The position numbers and the translations under genes were made by a program. DNA of 6,280 nucleotides from Prevotella sp. UBA1395. GTDB taxonomy: Bacteria; Bacteroidota; Bacteroidia; Bacteroidales; Bacteroidaceae. The notes below the pieces were generated by a model that was not told the origin of the DNA, ran no database searches, and worked only from the letters and a program-made list of their open reading frames with translations. The stretch covers positions 1 to 6,280 of the forward strand of contig DBQL01000231.1 of NCBI GenBank assembly GCA_002305235.1, in the 5' to 3' direction. Shown here in pieces: positions 1 to 5,743 of this stretch; position 1 is the stretch's first letter, and the number at the start of each line of letters is the position of its first letter.

Positions 1-1107
1 GTCGAGATGTTTCTTTTTGAATGACGCCTTCTTTCGGTCGAACATCGACATCTGCAACACCTTTTCCACCAAGAAGCGCAGCCGTTTCGACTCGTCGGTC
101 ACTACTCCCATCAGATGCTTCATCATCTTTTCGCTCTTCACCACCGACTCATCGTTGAACATTTGTGCCGCCAGTGAGATACTGGCGATAGGTGTCTTCA
201 GTTCATGGGTCATATTGTTGATGAAATCGTTCTTGATTTCCGTATAGCGTTTTTGCCTGAATATCACCACGATCGTAAAGACAAACGTGATGAACAATAT
301 AAAGGTGAAAACCACACTCGGTATCATGAACCGCACGCTTGAATAGATATAGCTGTTGATATCGGGGAAATGAATCTTCACCACACCCAGTTTCGACGAC
401 GGATCGTTGCGGAAAAGCACCTGACTGTAAGTAAACTCTATACCCTCATCGGTATAGTCCGGACACCTGTACACCTCTCGCCCATCCTGTGTGCACACCG
501 TGAAATGATACGGAATGTTGATGCCGTTGTTCATCAACTCGGCCTTCAGGTCTTGATCGAGTATTTTGAAGTTTACGCGTTCTTTCAGCGGTTTGTCTGA
601 AGCCGAATAAAGCATGTTCATCACCACCTCGTCAAGCAGAGCCTTTTGGTACACATATCTGTTCTTCACGATTTCCTGCAACGACTTGCTTGCCGCGATG
701 TTCGAGTTCTTGTCTGTACGCAGAATCATCGCCTTGGGCATGTGTCCGGGCTTGGTGGCCATCGTCTTCAGCTCAAAAGAAGAATACACCGTACCGTCTT
801 TGCCGGCCACGGCATACTGGTGAGAATATTGCACCGTACCATCATTGGGCTGGCCCGACCGTGTGCCCACGCTGTCCTTTTGGATTGCTCGGCGCTCGGT
901 CTCGTTCACATCCTTCTCGAGATACCTCCTCGTCTCGTTCAGCTCCAAGTTGCGAGAGGCCTGATACAATGCGCGGTTCACACTTTCGTCAAACTGCTCT
1001 TTCTTCATATTGGCCATTTCCTGAATATAAGTCAGCTGTAAGCCAAGCAGTATGACAAAAGATACACCCATGATGATGGCTATGATCCATATTGTTTTCT
1101 TCTTCAT
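1..1107 (-). CDS. rprX: Sensor histidine kinase, RprX-like, N-terminal 369 residues (3' end outside window)
   Basis: This is the sensor kinase of a two-component system in the inner membrane; such kinases autophosphorylate on histidine and pass the phosphate to an OmpR-type regulator (RprY in Bacteroides). Reading from the ATG at 1107, the frame is open to the window edge. A first membrane helix covers about residues 5-27, a periplasmic sensor region about 28-258, and a second helix about 260-283. The dimerisation/H-box follows, with KNDFINNMTHELKTPIAS around residues 292-309 and His301 as the predicted phosphorylation site. The sequence stops in the second dimerisation helix, so the N, G1, F and G2 boxes of the ATPase domain are not visible. 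The short basic N-terminus (MKKKTIW), the acidic Gln/Glu-rich stretch after helix 1 and the H-box wording resemble Bacteroidetes RprX. The family call is firm; the exact orthologue is less so because the partner regulator would lie beyond the left edge. Confidence 0.8.
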   Translation of the reverse strand, partial: MKKKTIWIIAIIMGVSFVILLGLQLTYIQEMANMKKEQFDESVNRALYQASRNLELNETRRYLEKDVNETERRAIQKDSVGTRSGQPNDGTVQYSHQYAVAGKDGTVYSSFELKTMATKPGHMPKAMILRTDKNSNIAASKSLQEIVKNRYVYQKALLDEVVMNMLYSASDKPLKERVNFKILDQDLKAELMNNGINIPYHFTVCTQDGREVYRCPDYTDEGIEFTYSQVLFRNDPSSKLGVVKIHFPDINSYIYSSVRFMIPSVVFTFILFITFVFTIVVIFRQKRYTEIKNDFINNMTHELKTPIASISLAAQMFNDESVVKSEKMMKHLMGVVTDESKRLRFLVEKVLQMSMFDRKKASFKKKHLD

Positions 1108-1112
1108 AGTCG

Positions 1113-1131
1113 CAAAGATAAGACAAATCTT
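1113..1131 (-). promoter_or_regulatory. Putative promoter -7 boxes for the sensor kinase
   Basis: On the minus strand TATCTTTG (1120 to 1113) matches the Bacteroidetes -7 consensus TAnnTTTG exactly, but it ends only 5 bases before the ATG, so a start from it would give an essentially leaderless message. A second, weaker candidate, AAGATTTG (1131 to 1124), lies 11 bases further upstream and would leave a leader of about 10 bases. No good -33 TTTG is seen at the expected 19-21 base spacing for either, which suggests weak or activator-dependent transcription. Confidence 0.5.
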
Positions 1132-1136
1132 AATTG

Positions 1137-1158
1137 GTTAACACTTAAATGTTAACAT
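1137..1158. repeat. Paired GTTAAC repeats upstream of the sensor kinase, possible operator
   Basis: GTTAACA occurs twice, at 1137-1143 and 1151-1157, with a 14-base period. Because GTTAAC is itself palindromic, the pair reads as both direct and inverted; the second copy extends to the 10-base palindrome ATGTTAACAT (1149-1158). The pair sits 16-38 bases upstream of the kinase's -7 box, where an activator or the -33 contact would be. It is a candidate regulator site, perhaps autoregulatory, but the region is AT-rich and chance is possible. Confidence 0.35.
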
Positions 1159-1268
1159 AACATGGATATTTTATCGTTTTTAACTGATTTTACATTATTT
1201 AGTTTATTATTCTGCATTTAATATCGTTTCCCGACATCATAACATGGGGTTTCTTCCCGGTTTGAATC

Positions 1269-1307
1269 AAAAAAAAGGTATGCCCCATTATCTGTGAGCA
1301 TACCTTT
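1269..1307 (-). terminator. Intrinsic terminator of the EF-G paralogue gene
   Basis: On the minus strand a perfect 10-bp stem AAAGGTATGC / GCATACCTTT (1307-1298 paired with 1283-1274) encloses a 14-base loop and runs directly into eight T residues (1276-1269). It lies 33 bases after the stop codon of the EF-G-like gene. This is a standard Rho-independent terminator and separates that gene from the kinase transcribed in the same direction. The plus-strand reading has only a short T run, so it is mainly minus-directed. Confidence 0.85.
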
Positions 1308-1340
1308 CGTGTTTATTGTCCAAAACTATATTGTCTCGGA

Positions 1341-3500
1341 TTATTCCTCATCGGCAGTTTCTGCCTCGTGTTCAGCCACCAGTTTCTGCTGCAAGTCGTT
1401 GGGCACAAGCTCATAGCTGGCAAACTTTGTCGTGAAACTGGCTCGTCCTCCGGTCAGCGAACTGAGTGCCACGCTGTAGTTGGCCAATTCTTTCAAAGGT
1501 ATCTTGGCAGACAATTTTTGATAGCCTGCCTCGGCATCCATGCCCATGATGATGGCCCTTCGACCTTGCAGGTCGCTCATCACGTCACCCATATAGTCTG
1601 ACGGCACATAGACTTCGAGGTCATAGATAGGCTCGAGAATCTTCGGGCCGGCCTCCTTGAAGGCGTCTGAGAACGCGTGTCGGGCAGCCAGCGTGAACGA
1701 AAGTTCATTGGAATCCACGGGGTGCATCTTTCCGTCGAAGACGATTACGCGCACGTCGCGGGCATAACTACCCGTAAGCGGTCCGCGTTCCATGCAGTCC
1801 ATCACACCCTTGAGGATGGCCGGCATGAAGCGAAGGTCGATGGCTCCACCCACCACAGAGTTGATAAACACGAGTTTTCCGCCCCACGACAGGTCTTTTT
1901 CCTCTCTCGACTTGATGTTCATCTTGAACTCCTGACCGCCAAAACTGTAGCTTGTGGGATCGGGCATACCCTCGGCGTATGGCTCCACGATGAGATGAAC
2001 CTCACCAAACTGCCCTGCTCCGCCACTCTGTTTCTTATGACGATATTCGGCCTTTGCCTTCTTCGTGATGGTCTCTCGATATGGAATCTTGGGTTCGCCG
2101 AATGTCACATTGAGCTTCTCGTTGTTCTCCAGTCGCCACTTCAGCGTGCGCAAATGAAACTCACCCTGACCGTGAACAATGGTCTGGCGCAGCTCCTTGC
2201 TCTGTTCCACCACCCACGTGGGGTCTTCCTGATGCATTTTCAGCAACGCGGCCATGAGTTTTTCCATGTCCTGCGGATTGGCGGTCTTCACAGAACGGCT
2301 GTATTTGGAGTTGGGATATTTGATGAAATCATATCGCGACTCAGAGCCTTTGCCGTTGAGCGCGTTGCCGGTTTTCACGTCTTTGAGTTTCACCGTGCAA
2401 CCGATATCGCCCGCGTTCAGCTGGTCGACGGCTATGCGGTTAGCTCCCGCGCAGGCATAAATCTGCCCCATACGCTCCTTGGAACCTCGGTCGGCATTGG
2501 TCAGGTCGTCACCGGGTTTCACGCTTCCGCTCATCACCTTGAAATAGGACACCTCGCCGATGTGAGGCTCCAATCCGGTCTTGAAAAAGTATAGGCTCTC
2601 GGGGCCGTTGCTGTCGGCCTCCACCTCTTCACCCCGGGTGTTGCGCACCTTAGGCATCTCACTCACAAACGGCACAACGTTGCCCAAAAACTCCATCAGT
2701 CGTTGCACACCCATGTCACGATGGGCATCCACGCAGAATATGGGATAAATGCCACATGCCACAAGCCCCTTGCGAATGCCCTCACGCATTTCATCCTCGG
2801 TGAGCGTCTCGCTCTCGAAGAATTTCTCCATCAGCGCGTCGTCGTTCTCGGCCGCGGCTTCGACAAGGGCCTTGTGAAGTTCCATCGCCTTGTCCATCTC
2901 ATCGGCAGGAATATCCTCACGTTTCGGCTCGCCGCCATTGGGACCCCACGTGAGTTTTTTCATGATGAGCACATCAATGATGCTGTTGAACTGAGGACCG
3001 GTCTCCACGGGATATTGCACCTGCACGCATTTGGGACCATAGATTTCGCGCATGGAGTTGATAATATTATCAAAGTCGCACTTGTCGGAATCCAGCTGGT
3101 TGATGAGGAATATAACGGGTTTTCTAAGTTTCTCGGCATAGCGGAAGTTGTTCTGCGTGCCCACCTCGGGACCGTATTGGCCGTTGATCAGAATCACGGC
3201 CTGATCGGTCACGTTGAGCGACGTGATGGCTCCACCAACAAAATCATCAGACCCCGGACAGTCGATAATATTCAGTTTCTTGTTGTTCCACTCCACATGA
3301 AACACTGTCGGGAAGACAGAATAGCCATACTCGAGCTCTACGGGGAAATAGTCGCTCACCGTGTTCTTGGTCTCGACCGACCCGCGACGCTTGATGACAC
3401 CTGCCTCAAAAAGCATACTCTCGGCAAGAGTGGTCTTGCCGCTACCCGCACTGCCAAGCAATGCGATGTTCTTAATTTCGTTAGTCTGATATACTCTCAT
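1341..3500 (-). CDS. fusA2: EF-G paralogue (EF-G2 type) with altered GTPase motifs
   Basis: This 719-residue cytoplasmic protein has the full five-domain EF-G layout: G domain about 1-290, domain II about 305-400, III about 410-485, IV starting near the HKKQSGGAGQFGE motif at about 488, and V near YMGDVMSDLQGRR at about 630. It ends in an acidic tail. The P-loop is GSAGSGKT (16-23) and G4 is NQLD (134-137) rather than NKxD. The switch II motif reads DCPGSDDF (80-87), so the catalytic histidine found in EF-G (DTPGHVDF) is Ser84. The switch I RGIT motif reads YGYS (58-61). Known family: Bacteroides EF-G2 is a paralogue reported to support translation without GTPase activity and to matter for gut fitness. 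Inference: this is its orthologue, used alongside a canonical FusA encoded elsewhere. The ATG at 3500 puts the P-loop at the usual distance from the N-terminus. Confidence 0.88.
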   Translation of the reverse strand: MRVYQTNEIKNIALLGSAGSGKTTLAESMLFEAGVIKRRGSVETKNTVSDYFPVELEYGYSVFPTVFHVEWNNKKLNIIDCPGSDDFVGGAITSLNVTDQAVILINGQYGPEVGTQNNFRYAEKLRKPVIFLINQLDSDKCDFDNIINSMREIYGPKCVQVQYPVETGPQFNSIIDVLIMKKLTWGPNGGEPKREDIPADEMDKAMELHKALVEAAAENDDALMEKFFESETLTEDEMREGIRKGLVACGIYPIFCVDAHRDMGVQRLMEFLGNVVPFVSEMPKVRNTRGEEVEADSNGPESLYFFKTGLEPHIGEVSYFKVMSGSVKPGDDLTNADRGSKERMGQIYACAGANRIAVDQLNAGDIGCTVKLKDVKTGNALNGKGSESRYDFIKYPNSKYSRSVKTANPQDMEKLMAALLKMHQEDPTWVVEQSKELRQTIVHGQGEFHLRTLKWRLENNEKLNVTFGEPKIPYRETITKKAKAEYRHKKQSGGAGQFGEVHLIVEPYAEGMPDPTSYSFGGQEFKMNIKSREEKDLSWGGKLVFINSVVGGAIDLRFMPAILKGVMDCMERGPLTGSYARDVRVIVFDGKMHPVDSNELSFTLAARHAFSDAFKEAGPKILEPIYDLEVYVPSDYMGDVMSDLQGRRAIIMGMDAEAGYQKLSAKIPLKELANYSVALSSLTGGRASFTTKFASYELVPNDLQQKLVAEHEAETADEE

Positions 3501-3575
3501 ATCAAAAGATTTAAAGTGTTAGTATATGATTCTGTTGTCTCGTTAAGGTTAGGAGTATTGTCTCCAATTCGGTGT

Positions 3576-3607
3576 TAAAGATAGGGAAAATATGAATAAA
3601 CGCCAAA
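3576..3607 (-). promoter_or_regulatory. Promoter of the EF-G paralogue gene
   Basis: On the minus strand TTTG (3607 to 3604), a 20-base spacer, and TATCTTTA (3583 to 3576) fit the Bacteroidetes -33/-7 arrangement, with one mismatch in the last -7 base. Transcription would begin near 3570, giving a leader of about 70 bases before the ATG at 3500. The promoter lies inside the sequence that an over-long hemW reading frame would cover, one reason to prefer the shorter hemW start. Confidence 0.6.
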
Positions 3608-3647
3608 AGAATGACAAGAAAATCGCAACTATTTTAAAACAAATTAG

Positions 3648-3666
3648 TAATTTTACACTCTGTAAA
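3648..3666 (+). promoter_or_regulatory. Weak hemW promoter candidate and overlapping palindrome
   Basis: TAATTTTA (3648-3655) matches the -7 consensus TAnnTTTG except for the last base, but there is no convincing -33 box upstream. Overlapping it is a perfect inverted repeat TTTACA-CTC-TGTAAA (3652-3666), ending 9 bases before the hemW ATG. A protein bound there would cover the predicted transcription start, so repression is one possibility. Both are short, AT-rich signals and may be chance. Confidence 0.3.
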
Positions 3667-3675
3667 GATTATTTT

Positions 3676-4773
3676 ATGTCCGGACTGTATATCCACATTC
3701 CTTTTTGTGCGAGTCGTTGTATCTACTGCGATTTCTATTCCACCGTGGGCACTTCGGTGCACGACCGTTATGTTGATGCCCTGTGCCATGAGATGGAGCT
3801 GCTGGGCGAGAGGCCCGCGCTATCGACCGTTTATCTTGGCGGAGGCACTCCGAGCCAGCTTTCGCACGAGAATCTCAGCCGACTGTTCCACCATATATAT
3901 AATGTATATCGTGTAGATGCCGACGCGGAGGTGACGATGGAGTGCAACCCCGACGACGTGCGTGACGGTATGTTCGATGGTTTGCCGGTCAACAGGGTCA
4001 GCATGGGGGCACAGACCTTTGCCGACGACCGGTTGCGCTTCATCCGTCGCCGACACACGGCCCGACAGGTTGTCGATGCCGTGACGCTCATCCGCCGGGC
4101 GGGCATTGCCAATGTAAGCATCGACCTGATGTATGGCTTTCCGCAAGAGACCTTGGACGACTGGCGACGCGACATCGACCAAGCCCTTGCCTTGCAGCCG
4201 GAGCATATCTCTGCCTACGGACTGATGTACGAAGAGGGCACTCCGCTCTATCGCATGCTGGAGCAAGGCAAGGTGAAAGAGATTGATGAGGAGCTGAGCC
4301 TCGCGATGTATGACATGCTCGTGGACTGTCTCACGGCCGAGGGCTATGACCATTACGAGTTCAGCAATTTTGCCCGTCCGGGATTCCGCAGCCGTCACAA
4401 CTCCTCCTATTGGCACAATATCCCCTACATCGGGTTAGGTGCTTCGGCACATTCTTACGATCTGTCGACACGCCGGTGGAACGTGTCGGACATCCATCGC
4501 TACATCTCTGCCATAGCCCGCGACACACTGCCCTGCGAGGTGGAAGTGTTGGACGATCAAACACAGTATAATGACCTTGTAACCACGGCGTTAAGAACAC
4601 ATGAAGGAATATACTTGGATCATTTGAAATCGTCCTATCGTGAATTTCTCTTGAAAAACGCACGGCCGCACATCGAACGTGGATTGTTGTTGCTCGACGA
4701 TGGTCGACTGCATCTCTCGCGCGCCGGAATCAAGGTCAGCAACGATGTGATGAGCGACCTGATGATGGTGTGA
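3676..4773 (+). CDS. hemW: Radical SAM heme chaperone HemW
   Basis: HemW binds heme and a [4Fe-4S] cluster and delivers heme to membrane respiratory enzymes; it was long misannotated as an oxygen-independent coproporphyrinogen oxidase. The 365-residue protein opens with GLYIHIPFC and the radical SAM motif C11-x3-C15-x2-C18-D-F20. Phe20 in place of a fourth cysteine separates HemW from true HemN. Other family signatures follow: GGGTPS (55-60), ENP-like ECNPD (89-93), VSMGAQTF (108-115), RRRHT (124-128), SIDLMYGFPQET (148-159), YEFSNFA (227-233), HNSSYW (241-246) and GLGASAHSY (253-261). The C-terminal HemN-type domain is complete. An in-frame ATG at 3592 would add 28 residues, but these are lysine-rich, lack family counterparts and overlap the divergent promoter, so the ATG at 3676 is chosen. 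The gene is divergent from the EF-G paralogue and appears to be a single-gene unit. Confidence 0.93.
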   Translation: MSGLYIHIPFCASRCIYCDFYSTVGTSVHDRYVDALCHEMELLGERPALSTVYLGGGTPSQLSHENLSRLFHHIYNVYRVDADAEVTMECNPDDVRDGMFDGLPVNRVSMGAQTFADDRLRFIRRRHTARQVVDAVTLIRRAGIANVSIDLMYGFPQETLDDWRRDIDQALALQPEHISAYGLMYEEGTPLYRMLEQGKVKEIDEELSLAMYDMLVDCLTAEGYDHYEFSNFARPGFRSRHNSSYWHNIPYIGLGASAHSYDLSTRRWNVSDIHRYISAIARDTLPCEVEVLDDQTQYNDLVTTALRTHEGIYLDHLKSSYREFLLKNARPHIERGLLLLDDGRLHLSRAGIKVSNDVMSDLMMV

Positions 4774-4848
4774 CGCTGTATGCACATCATGGCGAGCGCA
4801 AGGACCAAAGGGTGTGTCGCACCCCCGGGATATACGTTTCTGTCTCAA

Positions 4849-4869
4849 AAAATGTTGTTGAAACATTTT
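4849..4869 (+). terminator. Possible weak hemW terminator hairpin
   Basis: A perfect 8-bp stem AAAATGTT / AACATTTT with a GTTGA loop lies 75 bases past the hemW stop. The stem is AT-rich and only the TTTT of its own arm serves as a U tract, so termination would be weak. No better intrinsic terminator is visible close behind hemW. Confidence 0.25.
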
Positions 4870-4993
4870 GAATATTCCGCGCTCAACCGGCCGATTTTCT
4901 CCATCGCACAGAAAATGGTGAGCAATATGCGGAAAATTCGATGCTCAAGAAAAAGCTGAAAAAGAGCCGTTTACGAGCCATAAAAACCTCACG

Positions 4994-5044
4994 GTGTTTC
5001 GATTGCTATCTAATCGCCGCGCGATTAGATAGCAATCGAAACAC
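4994..5044. repeat. Perfect 24-bp inverted repeat with a 3-base loop
   Basis: Positions 4994-5017 are exactly complementary to 5021-5044, leaving only CGC (5018-5020) as loop. The arms begin GTGTTTCGATTGC and end TCTAATCGC. There is no T run on either side, so it is not a typical intrinsic terminator. An outer pair CGTTTAC (4968-4974) / GTAAACG (5054-5060) could extend the structure after an internal loop. A third, imperfect copy of the inner arm, GAATAGATAGTAAACG (5045-5060), matches 5023-5038 at 13 of 16 bases. Possible roles include a repeated intergenic palindrome (REP/MITE-like), an mRNA 3'-end stabiliser for hemW, or a recombinase or regulator site. Confidence 0.9.
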
Positions 5045-5204
5045 GAATAGATAGTAAACGCGAGCCGATAGGGGCGTTTTGGCCGGGGAAAATCACCCAA
5101 AAAACATGGAAAAGAGTATGATAGCCGTCACGAAATGATGATTTTTTATTTTTCGTATCATCAACATGGCGGTGCGAACAACTGTTTTTCCTTCATTGAA
5201 GCCC

Positions 5205-5229
5205 GTTTTTTCTCTCACTGAGAAAAAAC
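5205..5229 (-). terminator. 10-bp hairpin downstream of the membrane-protein gene, possible terminator
   Basis: GTTTTTTCTC (5205-5214) pairs perfectly with GAGAAAAAAC (5220-5229) around a 5-base loop, TCACT. It lies 56 bases beyond the stop of the minus-strand membrane-protein gene and between two convergent genes, where a terminator is expected. The stem itself carries the U tract and nothing T-rich follows on either strand, so the terminator call is tentative. Confidence 0.35.
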
Positions 5230-5285
5230 CCAAGGGGCTGCAAATGTTGAAAGATACTGACAAAAGCATGGTTGATGCGGTACTA

Positions 5286-5645
5286 TTACTGTTTTTCCAG
5301 TTCGTTCAATCCCTGCTCCTGATAAATCTTGTAAAAGTGTGCCTTGATGTCCTTGTCTATCTCGCCGATATTCCGTTTGCCCGTGACGTATGGTTTGATG
5401 AGATTGATCAGCGTAAAAACTATCACGCCCACCACCAACGCCAAAAGAAAATTGAGCAGTTCGCTGCCCACGAATCCATAGTTCATGAATGCCACCACGG
5501 CAACGATGGGGAATGCCTCGAGTATCCAATCTCCGGCGGTATTCATCCGGCCCGACTCTTTACGCTCCTCACGCAAGGCCGCCGGGGCACGTTCGATAAG
5601 GCGCTTTTGGTGCACTGACCAATAGTTCTCAAATTCCTTTTCCAT
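5286..5645 (-). CDS. Small conserved two-helix membrane protein of unknown function
   Basis: The 119-residue protein has no signal peptide. It starts with a charged cytoplasmic-looking segment (about 1-38, with WSVHQKRLIERAP near the start and MNTAGDW just before the membrane). Two hydrophobic helices follow at about 40-58 and 63-83, joined by a tight turn (NYGFVGSE). The C-terminal tail (84-119) begins KPYVTGKR and is rich in charged residues. Both ends are therefore probably cytoplasmic and the protein is a helical hairpin. It resembles short, uncharacterised proteins that I recall from Bacteroidales, with the same YWSVHQKRL start and KPYVTGKR motif; no function is known to me and none is assigned. 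It has its own good -7 box and is divergent from tcdA and convergent with hemW, so it seems to stand alone. Confidence 0.85.
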   Translation of the reverse strand: MEKEFENYWSVHQKRLIERAPAALREERKESGRMNTAGDWILEAFPIVAVVAFMNYGFVGSELLNFLLALVVGVIVFTLINLIKPYVTGKRNIGEIDKDIKAHFYKIYQEQGLNELEKQ

Positions 5646-5687
5646 TGATTATTTTTTCATGTTTATAAATGTTTATAATATTTCACA

Positions 5688-5721
5688 CTGCAAAGATAGG
5701 AAAAAATAAGTACCTTTGCAG
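5688..5721. promoter_or_regulatory. Symmetric overlapping divergent promoters (membrane protein / tcdA)
   Basis: Two exact -7 boxes point away from each other: TATCTTTG on the minus strand (5698 to 5691) for the membrane-protein gene and TACCTTTG on the plus strand (5711-5718) for tcdA. They lie in an inverted repeat, CTGCAAAG (5688-5695) / CTTTGCAG (5714-5721), extended inward by matching TA bases, with a 12-base AT-rich centre. At a 20-base spacer the -33 tetramers would be ACTG and GCTG, formed by the flank of the opposite -7 box. Leaders would be about 20 bases for tcdA and 40 for the membrane gene. Confidence 0.7.
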
Positions 5722-5743
5722 CCCAAAGATATAAAAACAGGAT

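Larger units (their letters stand above)
4774..5285. other. 512-bp gene-free region between convergent genes, rich in hairpins and repeats
   Basis: No convincing gene lies between hemW and the convergent membrane-protein gene. Small hairpins include GGGTG/CACCC (4810-4814 with 4820-4824), ATTTTCT/AGAAAAT (4894-4900 with 4910-4916) and TGATGAT/ATCATCA (5136-5142 with 5157-5163), the last competing with ACGAAA/TTTCGT (5130-5135 with 5151-5156). An imperfect direct repeat of 17 bases (13 identical) occurs at 4870-4886 and 4932-4948. The large palindrome is listed separately. This density of structure is more than a plain intergenic gap needs; it may be a dispersed intergenic repeat element, but that is inference. 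Confidence 0.6.

Noticed and set aside
2703..3578. 291-codon and, at 1677-2594, 305-codon plus-strand frames opposite the EF-G paralogue
   Set aside because: These are open only because of the codon usage of the real gene on the other strand; the translations are His/Leu-rich with no domain, while the minus strand encodes a complete EF-G.
3592..3675. 28-residue N-terminal extension of HemW from the ATG at 3592
   Set aside because: The extension is lysine-rich, AT-rich in base composition, overlaps the divergent promoter of the EF-G paralogue, and lies before GLYIHIPFC, where HemW proteins normally begin.
3820..4416. 198-codon minus-strand frame opposite hemW
   Set aside because: Shadow of hemW; the plus strand carries every HemW signature motif across this stretch.
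4994..5044. Interpreting the 24-bp palindrome as an intrinsic terminator of hemW
   Set aside because: It lies over 200 bases after the stop and lacks a T tract on either strand; transcription might end there, but not by the standard intrinsic mechanism.
4941..5054. Plus-strand 37-codon reading frame across the palindrome (starts MLKKKLKKSRLRAIK)
   Set aside because: Most of it is dictated by the inverted repeat and the AT-rich flank; there is no ribosome-binding or promoter signal and no recognisable family.
4994..5060. CRISPR-like array from three related arm copies
   Set aside because: The copies are adjacent, inverted and unequal, with no regular spacers and no cas genes in the window.
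5166..5618. 150-codon plus-strand frame opposite the small membrane protein
   Set aside because: Two thirds of it is antisense to the minus-strand gene, which has a good promoter, sensible membrane topology and family resemblance. The first 40 codons lie in hairpin-rich intergenic DNA.
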